Source: Poa pratensis (lineage: Eukaryota; Streptophyta; Magnoliopsida; Poales; Poaceae). From it: a stretch of DNA of 64,000 bases. The notes beneath the pieces are model-generated. The model saw only the letters and a list, made by a program, of their open reading frames with translations, was not told the origin of the DNA and searched no databases. Of the stretch, positions 1 to 9,720 are shown piece after piece (the first letter of the stretch is position 1; each line of letters begins with the position of its first letter). The translations under genes were made by a program, and so were the position numbers. The stretch lies in assembly GCA_947311845.1 (NCBI GenBank), contig CAMZMU010000055.1:20764465-20828464 (forward strand), written 5' to 3'.

Positions 1-307
1 GGGTGCAGGAGTCTATTTTCTGTCTTTAGGGTTTTATTTGAAATCCAAATCGAAATGACTGAACTTGATAAATTAACTTATTTCTCACAATTCTTGTTAT
101 GCCTTATCGGTCCCCACTCCCGGGAGGGTCTCAAACTCGTGATCTAATCCACATTGTCTAGCAAGAGCTAAACACATTCAGCTATCATGTTGAGCTTACT
201 CGGAGAGAAAACAAAGCCAAAACTGACGCGGGAATCTAGTAAGAAAAAGTGAGCTTCCGCGACCATGGCGTGCAGGGGAAAACTAGCGCCTTCGCCAGCT
301 GGATCTC
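1..307. other. Left flank, no complete gene
   Basis: No recognised gene. The last ~50 bases (about 258-307) include an ATG GCG with a short open stretch running up to the solo-LTR insertion point. If the LTR is removed, this stretch joins the gene-like sequence after 2908. That junction suggests the LTR landed in a transcribed or gene-like sequence, but no family is recognisable. Confidence 0.4.
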
Positions 308-2903
308 TAAAAGGGCATGTCACCCCTATGTGTGGTTTTGGTAATTAATGACAATACCTATGGACTAATGGTTGCAATGAGTTATCCTTGTAGTGTTTGC
401 CCGTAGGCAATGCTTGAACTCCATATGTTGGATTCAAGGTTGATGCCATGAATATAGTGATATAATGAAGTATTTGGCATCAAGATCATCGAGATGTATG
501 GATATATATTTGATATGATCAAGAAGAAGAGTATGTGATGACCAAGTTGTTAGTCGAGGAGTTATCCGATGATTGGTCATATGTGAGTTGAGCATATTGC
601 AAGTATGTCTTGAAGAAAAGGATTATGTGATCATTCATTGTTATCTTCAAGACACCATCTATTGAAAAGAGAAGAAAAGATGCAAGGTTGATCAAGATAT
701 TGTTCAACACACAAGCTACAAGATGTACCAAGTAGGATCATGTATCTCTTGGTATGGTAAGCAATTGTCCATATAGCTTTGTGAACTAACCCATGATATG
801 TGTGTGGCATTTCTATGTGTGGTTAGGTATCTTTCTATGTGCTTGCATCAAATGAAGATTTCATATAGCCTATGATGGATGACGTCAAGTGGTGATCGTC
901 ATCAAGCTTGAGATGTGCAAGTTCAAGATAAGTATCTCGAAGATATCATATGCTTGATGCTTGCCACCCTCTTGGATATAATGGTCAAGTGAAGTTGTGC
1001 CTATGAGAGGCTCTCCCATAGTGGAGTATGGGGGAGCAATATGTGAGACTTCACCAAGCGAAGCGCAATCAAGAAAGGTGGTCTACTTGAAGAGATCAAG
1101 GTCGGCATCATCTAGATCAAGTGGAGTACGCAAGGAAAAGGTATGATCTTGATAGGATTTCTATTTTACCGGTCTCATGGTGCTAGTTGGGAGACCGGGT
1201 TATAGGATAGATACCGTACTATCAAGAGGGGCTCTCATTGAGCTTTAGCGTATCAGTTGGAGAGAGCTCAAACCTTTGCATACTTGCCTTCGTCATCTTT
1301 CTTGGTTCTTATTTGGATTTTCTCTGTGTGGGGTTTTGGAGCTTGTTGTTACCTTCATAACAAGCTCAAGTTCACCGAAAACGGATTTCGTATGAAAAAC
1401 TTGTTGCGTTTTCGGTTTTGGAGTTTCTCCCGGTTCATCTTCTATAGAGAGGTTTCACATTTCTACATTTGGTTTTATACTCCCTTGTTGGACTATGATG
1501 TTTTCCTGCATCATCTTGTCGTGCTCATTGTGGTGATTCCAACGAGCCCAAGAACATCGAAAACAGAGTTCGTATGCATAAGTTATTGCGTTTCTCGTCC
1601 GTGCGTTCCAGGAATTCCGAGCCAGTCGGAATTCCGGACCAATTTCGAACGGGTCGGAATTTTCCGGACCAATTCCGAACTGGATCCTAACTGGTTTTTC
1701 AGTACTGTACTCAGTCCGGATTCTAGTTGGTTTTTATCCGGATTATTCCGAGTCAACCGGAATTCCGAACCAAATCCGAACCAATTCCAGATTGCACAAA
1801 TCTGTACCAAACGGTCGGATTTTTGGGAACTATAAAATGGGGTCTTCTTCCCCAAAGGTTCCCCAACTCTTGAGCACGGTTTTGACCTCCATTGTTGACC
1901 CTTTGAATCTTTGCTATCTCTCTATTCCTCCATGATTCTTGCTTCCAATTAGAGGGAAAAGAGAGAGGAGATCTAGATCTATCATTCCACCAATCAATCT
2001 CTCCTCTAAGTGAGGGGAAGCTTTTTGATCTAGATCTTGGAGGGATTTGGTGTTCCTCTTTGTTCTTCCTTTCTTCTCCCCAATAGCATTAGTTGCTTTG
2101 GTGGGATTTGAGAGTGAAGGATTTTGAGCACTTCTTGTGTTCTTGCCCATTGCATTGGTTGCATCGGTTTGAGTTCTTCACGGTGATACGTGGAAGTTGA
2201 AGTTGAGAAGCTTGTTACTCTTGGGTACTTGGGGTGCCCTAGAGCTTGTCCTCTTGGGTACTTGGAGTGCCCTAGACGGTCCTTGTTGATCTCGGAGTTT
2301 TGGTGGCTCGCGGGATAGTTGGGAGCCTCCAATTAAGTTGTGGAGACGCGCCCCAACCTTGTGATTCTTGTGGCTTTGGGAGCCGCGGGAATTCGGTGAG
2401 AGCTTCCAATTAAGTTGTGGAGTGTGCCTCATCCTTGTACGGGTTCGGTGAGCACCCTCAAATGTCCCATAGTGGTTCGTGGTTCTCTACATTGGTAGAG
2501 GCATGAAGGAGATTACGGTGTGCCATTTGACGGCTATTCGGGGATCACTTTGTGACTCCGCACCGCTCCAACGGAGACGTAGCTTCCATTGGGAAGTGAA
2601 CTTCGGGATAAATCATCGTCTCCAAGTGCCCCGGTATTTCTATACCCGAGCTTCTTACTTATGCAATTTACTTTATGATAGCCATCGAGCTTGAAGTAAT
2701 ATATCTTGCTATCACATATTTGCTTATCTTGTTTAGCATAAGTTGTTGGTGCACATAGGTTAACCTAGCTTGTTTAGGTTTCGTGCTTGATAAATTAAAC
2801 GCTAGTTTTATTCCGCAGTTATTCAAGCCTAAACCGTAAAGAATTTTAAATCGCCTATTCACCTCCCCCCCCCCCCCCTCTAGGCGACATCCGGGTCCTT
2901 TCA
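308..2903 (+). mobile_element. Solo LTR (about 2.6 kb) with perfect 5-bp TSD
   Basis: The element starts TAAAAGGG and ends CCTTTCA, and is flanked on both sides by ATCTC (303-307 and 2904-2908). The start is one transition away from TGAAAGG, which would be the inverted complement of the end, so the expected TG...CA termini have decayed at one base. A TATA box (TATAAAATGG, 1831-1840) is preceded by short imperfect palindromes built on GGAATTCCG between about 1610 and 1800. A poly-C run followed by CTCTAGGCGACAT lies just before the 3' end. There is no internal domain and no second LTR, so this is best read as a solo LTR left by LTR-LTR recombination. It shares its end structure with the element at 53095-54400. 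Short ORFs inside it are not gene-like. Confidence 0.82.
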
Positions 2904-2954
2904 ATCTCCTCCCACCGGCATCCTCTCTAACCGCTGCGGTAGATCCGGCCGGCC

Positions 2955-3125
2955 TTGCCTCGGCGTCCCTATGTACCTCCTTTGTCTGAATTAGTATCTG
3001 ATTGTGTAAAGGAATGCGGTGATCTGAAAAGGAACATTGACGAGCATGGTTTTTCAATTGATTGGATGAAAGCTATTGTCCTTAAGTTTCAACAGGAGCT
3101 TCAAGGAAAAGATGTGGAAATTAGC
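2955..3125 (+). pseudogene. Gene fragment of unknown function
   Basis: An open stretch of about 55 codons has a composition that looks coding: mixed charged and hydrophobic residues, a Cys-Val-Lys-Glu-Cys segment and a Gln-rich amphipathic end. It then runs into AT-rich, low-complexity sequence. A GT occurs near the end of the coding-like part, so this may be the first exon of a lost gene. The solo LTR sits immediately upstream and separates it from an ATG-containing stretch at about 265-307. I do not recognise the family. It may equally be a captured or degraded exon. Confidence 0.3.
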
Positions 3126-3428
3126 ACAATTAGTTGTTGGTACTTCAAAACTATTTATTTCTACTTGTATTATTGTTGTGACTTTATTTGGAATTTTTTA
3201 ATGTTATTATGTGTGCAAAATAATATATCAATATTCAAATATTTGCATACTATTTTGTTCATACATGTACACAAATTTATATTGTCCAAACTCAACAAAA
3301 TATCCAATTCCATGGTTTATACATCCAAACAGGAATTGGAATCATGTGCTACCCTCCATTTCCTTTCCATCTTGGAAATGGAATTGCTAATCCAATTCAA
3401 TTCCAAACAAACTTTTCTACACTCAAAC

Positions 3429-3740
3429 ACAGCATAATCCATTTGTTAAGGTCAAGGAACTTTAGGAATTATGACTAGAATTTGATAGGGTGTACGCGGA
3501 ATGTGTTTTTTTACTCCCTCCGATTTGTTTTATATGTCGCTGAAAAAGATGTGCGTAGTACAACTTGCTAGTATATTTGGCGACAATTTTTACGGATCAG
3601 AGGGAGTAGAAGAATATGGATTCCAGCCTTCTAATCCATTTGTTAAGGTCAAGGAACTTTAGGAATTACGACTAGGATTTGATAGGGTGTACGTGGAATG
3701 TGTTTTATTTTAGAAGAATATGAATTCCAACCTTATTATG
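3429..3740. repeat. Tandem duplication of about 105 bp, one copy holding a MITE
   Basis: The block beginning CCATTTGTTAAGGTCAAGG occurs at about 3438 and again at about 3638. Each copy continues through AGGAATTA, GATAGGGTGTACG and GGAATGTGTTTT to GAAGAATATG(G/A)ATTCCA. The two copies differ by a few transitions. Copy 1 is interrupted by the MITE at 3514-3606, while copy 2 keeps the uninterrupted site. Confidence 0.85.
3514..3606. mobile_element. Stowaway-like MITE (93 bp)
   Basis: The ends are CTCCCTCCG and (C)AGAGGGAG, flanked by TA on both sides (3512-3513, 3607-3608), which is the Tc1/mariner-type target duplication. The element is too short to code for anything. The neighbouring duplicate copy at about 3700-3725 shows the empty site with one TA, which confirms the boundaries. 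Confidence 0.85.
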
Positions 3741-6190
3741 GACCAAAGATAGAACTAAACCATCATGATTCCTAACACACGTAAACAGTGAAAATTATAG
3801 TGTTCATGAAGAACTTCAAAGAATAAAAAATATTTCAAAATTCATATGTAATTTCTTTGAATCAAAGAAGCCCCTGTCTGGGCGAAGGGCCAATAAACTT
3901 GCTTGCGCCAGCCCATTAGCACGAAGCAGCCTTCGCCCTCTAATCCTGCTTCTTCTTCTGAGACGGCGAGGCTTCTCCCACGCACGTTAACAAGGCCCAG
4001 GTTAAGAAGGGCCACAACCGGCCAGTGCCATCATCCCATCGGTCTTCTCCACCGCACCGTCCAGACCGTCCATGTCTGGGGGCAGCCTCGAACCGAACCA
4101 TTACTTCTTTCACGCCATTACCCTGTCGAAGACTCACGCCCCCTCCCTTAAACCTCGTGATCCACCATGCGCAACGGTGCGTGAAAACGAAGGAATCTAC
4201 TATCACTGGGCATGTGGCTTCGGGCGAAAGTAGTGCCCATATGTGACCGCTTCCAACGAAATCACCAGGGTACGGATCGCATGATCCTTTCAAGCAAATC
4301 GCTGATTACAATGTGGTTGCGAGGTTTTGTGCAATTCCTAACTGACCTTCGTCGTAGCTTCAGAATCTGCAGTCCCATTAGCTTTGAAGTTGCTGAATAT
4401 ATAGTTTACATGGATTTTGCTTGTCGAAAAATAACCCGTGCGTGCGTGTCCTTTTGTCTGCCAGCCTGAAACGCGAGTGCTCTTGTGGATCCGAATGCTC
4501 GTTACCGATGAACACCTTTGGAAATAAGAGCATCCAGACTCATCAATCCTCTCCGGTAGCTTTTGTAGTCGCCAGTGCGCAGCACCTGCTACTTGAACAT
4601 GCACTCTGCGTCGATCTATTTTAGAGAGACATCACGCTGGACTGATTTCAAACTTCAAAGCCCACCCCACCACCGTCTGGATCGAACCGCAACAGGAAGA
4701 AAATAAATATTGCACCCACAATCACACATGCATTGCATGTGGGGCGGCGACGCGAAAACTGGAAAAAGACACCATGGACATTTTGGAGTAAAACCGAACA
4801 GAGCGAGAAAAGGTGTTGGTGTTGTTTCAGGCATTCAGTTCAGCCCCACCACCGCCGGTACCGCGCACGTAGTATAGCTCGTACTGGCAGGGATCGCCTG
4901 CCGCGGCAGAGAAAGAACGAAGCGGGAATCCGTCTCTGTCCTGGTTCGATCGTCTTCGTCCTCTCCCAATGTCCTGTTCATCTTTATCATCTTGCTCGTG
5001 CCACTGCCATGTCCGCCCCTTCTTATCCACTGGTCACCGTTTACAGAGCCTGGTGGTGGCTCGTGCTTTCGAAAAAGATACTAGCACGGAACTGGGCATT
5101 GGTATGGGGCGCCCTGCTACTGCTAGCTAGTTTTGCCGAGAAAGGCCGTTTCTTCCTCGGAGGTTTGTGGAAGAACTAATCAGGGCTAGCTAGCTATAGG
5201 TAGTACAGCTAGCAAGATGTCCATGCGGGCATGCGGCGATCAAACGGCCAGTTCCGTGTAAAAAAGTGCAATAGGCTTTGGTCGAATACATGAATCCAAA
5301 AGCTTATCTGCAATGCTGGTTTTGTATCCTGTTTGGCTGCCTCTGGAAGCAGCTTTGAGAAAGTGGTTCCGAGGCTAAGCAACTCCAAGGTAACTTGGTT
5401 GTTTGCGGCATGTATGATCCTTAGTGGAGAAGAAACCAGTACGGCACGAGTGAACCACTACAATCTGTAAACGATCGAGATCTACTTCGACCAGGCTGTT
5501 AACACTCTTCGTGTTATGTAAGCATTTGCTCAATAAAAATACACAATCTCAAATGTAATGATCATTTTATTCTTGAAGGTTAGTCTAATACAGGGCATTT
5601 AGAACACAACAACCTAAATGAAGTTCTAGAATGAATATATGAAACTACTCGTGCGGACGTACGCCTATCACACGAGCAAGTCAACAAGTTACTTGGAAAT
5701 TTCATCACACAAAAAGCACAACCTAACATGATGAAGATAATTTTCGGATCCTAGGATCATATGGCCGATAACAATGAAAACCATATCTATAAATCTTAAA
5801 ATGTTACAAAGATCAAGCATATAAAAGATAATACGGACACGTGTACAAGTGAATTTTCGCGGAAAATGTGACAATCTCCGAGTTGAGAAAAAATGACAAT
5901 TTAAGTTGCTGTACCCCAAGATACAATAAGCTATTATAGCATAATATAAATATGGTTTTTTTTAAGTTACCATAAGCACTAACAAAAAATAATCGCATTA
6001 TGTTACCAAGATGCACATGATGTGTGGTCTTATATATACTCGATATTGGTGATTTCTTTCACAATTTATAAGGCTTATAAATGTGATTTTCGTTTTGCTA
6101 AGTTTCAAATAACATGACCCCAGTTCCCCAACCCAAAAAAAAAGAGAAGTCCCCAACGCACTCGTACTCATCGGGCTCCAATCCAACTCA
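3741..6190. other. Intergenic, no supported gene
   Basis: Mostly AT-rich, with a moderately GC-rich patch at about 3900-4250 and 4730-5180. The patch holds overlapping short open frames on both strands, none resembling a known family. No repeat boundary or RNA gene was seen. Confidence 0.5.
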
Positions 6191-6198
6191 AATTCGCC

Positions 6199-6205
6199 TA
6201 TAAAA
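6199..6205 (+). promoter_or_regulatory. TATA box of the thaumatin-like gene
   Basis: TATAAAA lies 88 bases upstream of the ATG at 6293, inside a C-rich leader (CCTATAAAACCCC). Position and context suit a plant core promoter with a leader of about 60 bases. Confidence 0.7.
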
Positions 6206-6292
6206 CCCCCCTAAAACCCCTTCACTAGTCACCACCACTCCAACACACCTGACCAACGCCTCAGGATTCAGGTAGCTCCACTAGCCACCACC

Positions 6293-7045
6293 ATGGCTTC
6301 TCCTAAGCTGCTCCTCCTCCTCGCCACCTTCCTCCTGAGCTGCGGCCTCCTCCTGGCGGACTTCGCCCCGATGACCCTGACCGTCGTGAACAACTGCGCC
6401 TACCCGATATGGCCCGGCATCCAGGCGAACGCCGGCAACGAGGTCCTGGAGGGCGGCGGCTTCTACCTCCCGGCGCTCTCCCACCGCTCCTTCCCGGCAC
6501 CGACCAACGCCTGGTCCGGCCGCATCTGGGCGCGCACCGGCTGCACGCCCGCCGGCACGGAGCAGCTCCACTGCGCCACGGGCGACTGCGGCGGGCGGCT
6601 CCAGTGCGGGGGCCTCGGCGGCGCGGCGCCGGCCACGCTCGCGCAGGTCTCCCTCCACGGTGGCGGCGACCAGGCCGCGTACGGCGTGAGCGTGGTGGAC
6701 GGCTTCAACGTGGGCCTGTCCGTGACCCCGCACGAGGGCCGCGGCAACTGCCCCGTCCTGGCCTGCCGCAAGGACCTGACGGCGACGTGCCCCGGCGAGC
6801 TCCAGGTGCGCGCGTCGTCATCCGGCGGCGCCGTCGTGGCGTGCAAGAGCGGCTGCGAGGCGTTCGGCACCGACGAGCTGTGCTGCCGCAACGCGTACAA
6901 CAGCCCGGCCGCATGCCGCTCGTCCAAGTACTCGGACTTCTTCAAGAGCGAGTGCCCGCAGGCCTTCACCTACGCGCACGACAGCCCCTCGCTCACCCAC
7001 CAGTGCTCCGCGCCGCGCGAGCTCAAGGTCATCTTCTGCCACTAG
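6293..7045 (+). CDS. Thaumatin-like protein (PR-5 family), intact single exon
   Basis: This is a 250-residue secreted protein of the thaumatin/PR-5 family, whose members act in the apoplast or vacuole in defence or stress responses. Residues 1-22 form a signal peptide (basic start, Leu-rich core, cleavage near Leu-Ala/Asp-Phe). The mature part has 16 cysteines in the usual large-type spacing, including the ATGDCGGRLQC block, two adjacent Cys (residues about 197-198) and a C-terminal IFCH. The length is typical of the large type and no intron is needed. The start follows a Kozak-like CCACCATGG. The acidic cleft of antifungal members looks weakened: the Glu of the usual TLAE is Gln (TLAQ), and the Asp before VS is Gly (AYGVS), while the Asp of VVDGFN is kept. 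The strongly GC-rich third positions are normal for grass single-exon genes. Family assignment is secure; antifungal activity is uncertain. Confidence 0.95.
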   Translation: MASPKLLLLLATFLLSCGLLLADFAPMTLTVVNNCAYPIWPGIQANAGNEVLEGGGFYLPALSHRSFPAPTNAWSGRIWARTGCTPAGTEQLHCATGDCGGRLQCGGLGGAAPATLAQVSLHGGGDQAAYGVSVVDGFNVGLSVTPHEGRGNCPVLACRKDLTATCPGELQVRASSSGGAVVACKSGCEAFGTDELCCRNAYNSPAACRSSKYSDFFKSECPQAFTYAHDSPSLTHQCSAPRELKVIFCH

Positions 7046-7850
7046 AGTCAGTTCACCCAGCACTCGAGCCGGCCGGTGGACGCGCGCCGCCGGCGGCCGC
7101 CAGCAGCAGGTGACGTCGCCTCAGGATCTGGGTATGGTTTGTGGATTGCATATGTGCAAGTGTTCGATTAGGCTATGGAGTATGGAGACCGGAGTGTTTG
7201 GTGTTGTTCGTAATCTAGTGTCTGTACGTCGTGCCGCTCGTGTTTGTTGCAGTGTGGTGTTGTTAGCTGCCCGGATCCCAGTCTGAAATAACATATATTT
7301 GGAACTTTGGATGGCCAGTGATCTGATCACATTGTTCAGAAATGTTAAATCGCGTGTTGTGTAACCCAAAACATGTTGCTTTCACGCCACAACTCTATCT
7401 GAATGCAGTGTCAAGTTCTCGAAGTGTCTATAGGCTTTTCAAAGCTAAGCTAAATCGTATTTTCAACGAAGAATACAAAATCGAATTGACACTACATTAA
7501 CAATGGCACCAAGTCATATACTCTGCCCCGGGTAGGCGGGTACTCTACTCGAGGATGGCATGTCCGTTGCCTTCCATTTTTCGACTTGCTGGTTCTTGAC
7601 TCTTGTCTCTGCTTCTCGTAAACGGGTTTCCCGGGTACCCAAAGCTCTGCCCCGAATGCCGTGGCCGTGCCTTTTCACTCTTGTCTCTCTCCCTCTCTCT
7701 GCCACCTGGCGCCCTTCGGGGCAGAGCTTTGGCTTGGCTGGCCCGGGCCTGTGGGCTTAGTTTTGCAGCTTACGCTCTGATATTAACAACTTTTCAGTAA
7801 ATCATAAGCTCATCAACTTTCTCTGAAACTTTGTTCTCACTGTGAAATTG
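7046..7850. other. 3' flank of the thaumatin-like gene, no gene
   Basis: This stretch holds the probable 3' UTR (to about 7370) and then low-information sequence. Short open frames are present on both strands without any recognisable family. Confidence 0.5.
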
Positions 7851-9720
7851 AGAAAACTTTCGATATGTTCATCAACAGTACGGTAGTACATAGAACATAA
7901 CAAGTAACAAAAATTACATCTAGATCCACAGACCTTGTAGCAACAACTACAATCACACTGCAGCGAGCCAAAGGCAGGCCGCTATCATTGCCCTCCATCC
8001 TTAAGCCGGACAATACTTGTTGTAGTAGATAGTCGGGAAGTCGTCGTGCTTAAGTCCTCATGTGACCAGCGCACCAAAACTGCAACCGACGCCGATAAAG
8101 AGAAGCGTAAATCAGAAGGGTCCAAGGGTCCAACCTGTAGACACACGAACACGGACGAACGAAAATCGGATCCACCAAAGACAACCACCGACCGAATCTC
8201 ACGAGATCCGCCTGAGACACACCTCCGCGCGTTCTCCGACGACGCTAGACGCACCTCATCGTCTTTGGCTGAAACTTTGTTCTCAGTGTGAAATTTACAT
8301 CATAAATTTTTTTATTTCAAAGTGGTCGTATCCACCGCCCGAATAGATAGAAGAGATGGCCCAGTATATAAGGAAAACCGTACCCAAAAACCATACACAC
8401 TGTACAATGCCCTGTTTATAAGGAAAACATGGCAAAAAAAACCGCACAAGCGAGGCGACCCGCCGCCCACACGACACAAGTCGTTCAAACGCCACAACAC
8501 GCACCACCGTTTCCGGGGCCGCCGCCCCGGCGAAGCAACCAGATCGACATTCGCATTGCCCGAAAGCGATCCAGTCATGGTCGACGAACCCTCTACCCGC
8601 GCAGTCTTCTTCCAGGTTGCCACCAAAACCACCATGTTCTGGGGCCGTCGTCCCGGCGTAGCAACCAGATCGACCTTCGCATTGCCCGAAGGCGATCCAG
8701 TCGGGTCAACGAACCCTCTGCCCACGCAGTCCTCATCCAGGTCGCCACCCAAATCCACGCTAAGCAACGACTCTGTCTCATAAAACCGTCGTAGCGTGGG
8801 AGACCGAGGCCGCCGCCTCGGCGTCCACCACCATCCGGGGCCGCCGCCCCGACATCCGTCTCCCTGGCTACAGAGCCATCCTCCCCATCTGCCGCAGACC
8901 AGTCGCACCGTGAGGGCCAGGAACTCCAAGACGATGCCTTCAAGAAGGTAGCGACGCATCCGCCGCCGTCGCCCGCACCGAAGGAGCTTAGGTTTTCACC
9001 CGGATGTCCTAGGACCACTTGTGTCGGTCGAATGTCAATACTCCACAACGAGGCCATCAAGATGGGGAACGACGCCCGAGGGCGCCGCCGTCGTCGGCAC
9101 CGACCTAGGTAGTGCAAGGCATTTGCCTGGAGAGATCGATTCGACCGTGAAGCGATGGGAGCAACCAGATGAATTCTCGAGCCTTGCCGCCAACCGCCGA
9201 GCTCCTCCGCAAGCCGTGGCGGTCGCGGCACCTCAAGCCACGACAAGCACGCTGCTGCCGCCGAGGCGGCCACTGGTCCGGGGCCGCTGCCCCGGCTTCC
9301 TCGCTGCCCGGGTGCCGGGAACAGCCACACGAGATGCCACTCCGTGTTGCCGCGCCAGAACCGCCACCGCCACACTCCGCATCCCGCAGAACGCCAACGC
9401 CACCGGCTGCCCCGGTCAACGCTCTGCATCATCACAGACGAGCTCCAGGACGCCGCGTCCCCACGGGACGAACTCCGCCCAGATGCGGCCCGCCCCTCGC
9501 TAGTGCCTCCACCACTGCGCCTCGCTTGGTCCGACACCCCACAGCAGCGCCCTCGCGCTCGGGCCCGACGGGCCCAGATCGGGCCCGCCAAGCCCATCTA
9601 GAGCGCTGCCCTCCGCCAGCACCGCGCAACGGCCACGCCCATCAGTTTGTATTTGAACGAAGATGCGGCTTCCTAGACATGATGATTGATGACAGGACCT
9701 GGATGTGACTAATTTGAGGG
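7851..9720. repeat. GC-rich unclassified repetitive region
   Basis: The motif GGGGCCGCCGCCCCG, or close variants, recurs at about 8515, 8641, 8838 and 9279, and the phrase CTGAAACTTTGTTCTCA occurs at about 7823 and 8268. Long open frames exist on several strands at once (for example minus 8593-9597), which is expected from GC-rich DNA and not evidence for a gene. It is probably a transposon-derived segment, but no termini were found and I cannot name a family. Confidence 0.5.
8515..8766. repeat. Two tandem copies of a 126-bp unit
   Basis: GGGGCCG(C/T)CG(C/T)CCCGGCG followed by AGCAACCAGATCGAC starts at 8515 and again exactly 126 bases later at 8641. The remainder of each unit (CATTGCCCGAA, GCGATCCAGTC, CGAACCCTCT, CACC) is also shared with scattered substitutions. 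Confidence 0.85.

Noticed and set aside
1257..1835. 192-codon plus-strand frame
   Set aside because: It lies in the solo LTR and translates its palindromic repeats.
4733..5179. 148-codon plus-strand frame
   Set aside because: Trp/Arg-rich composition without domain structure, no clear promoter, overlapping frames on the other strand.
8593..9597. 334-codon minus-strand open frame
   Set aside because: Open frames run on several strands here because of high GC; no domain is recognisable and the sequence contains a 126-bp tandem repeat.
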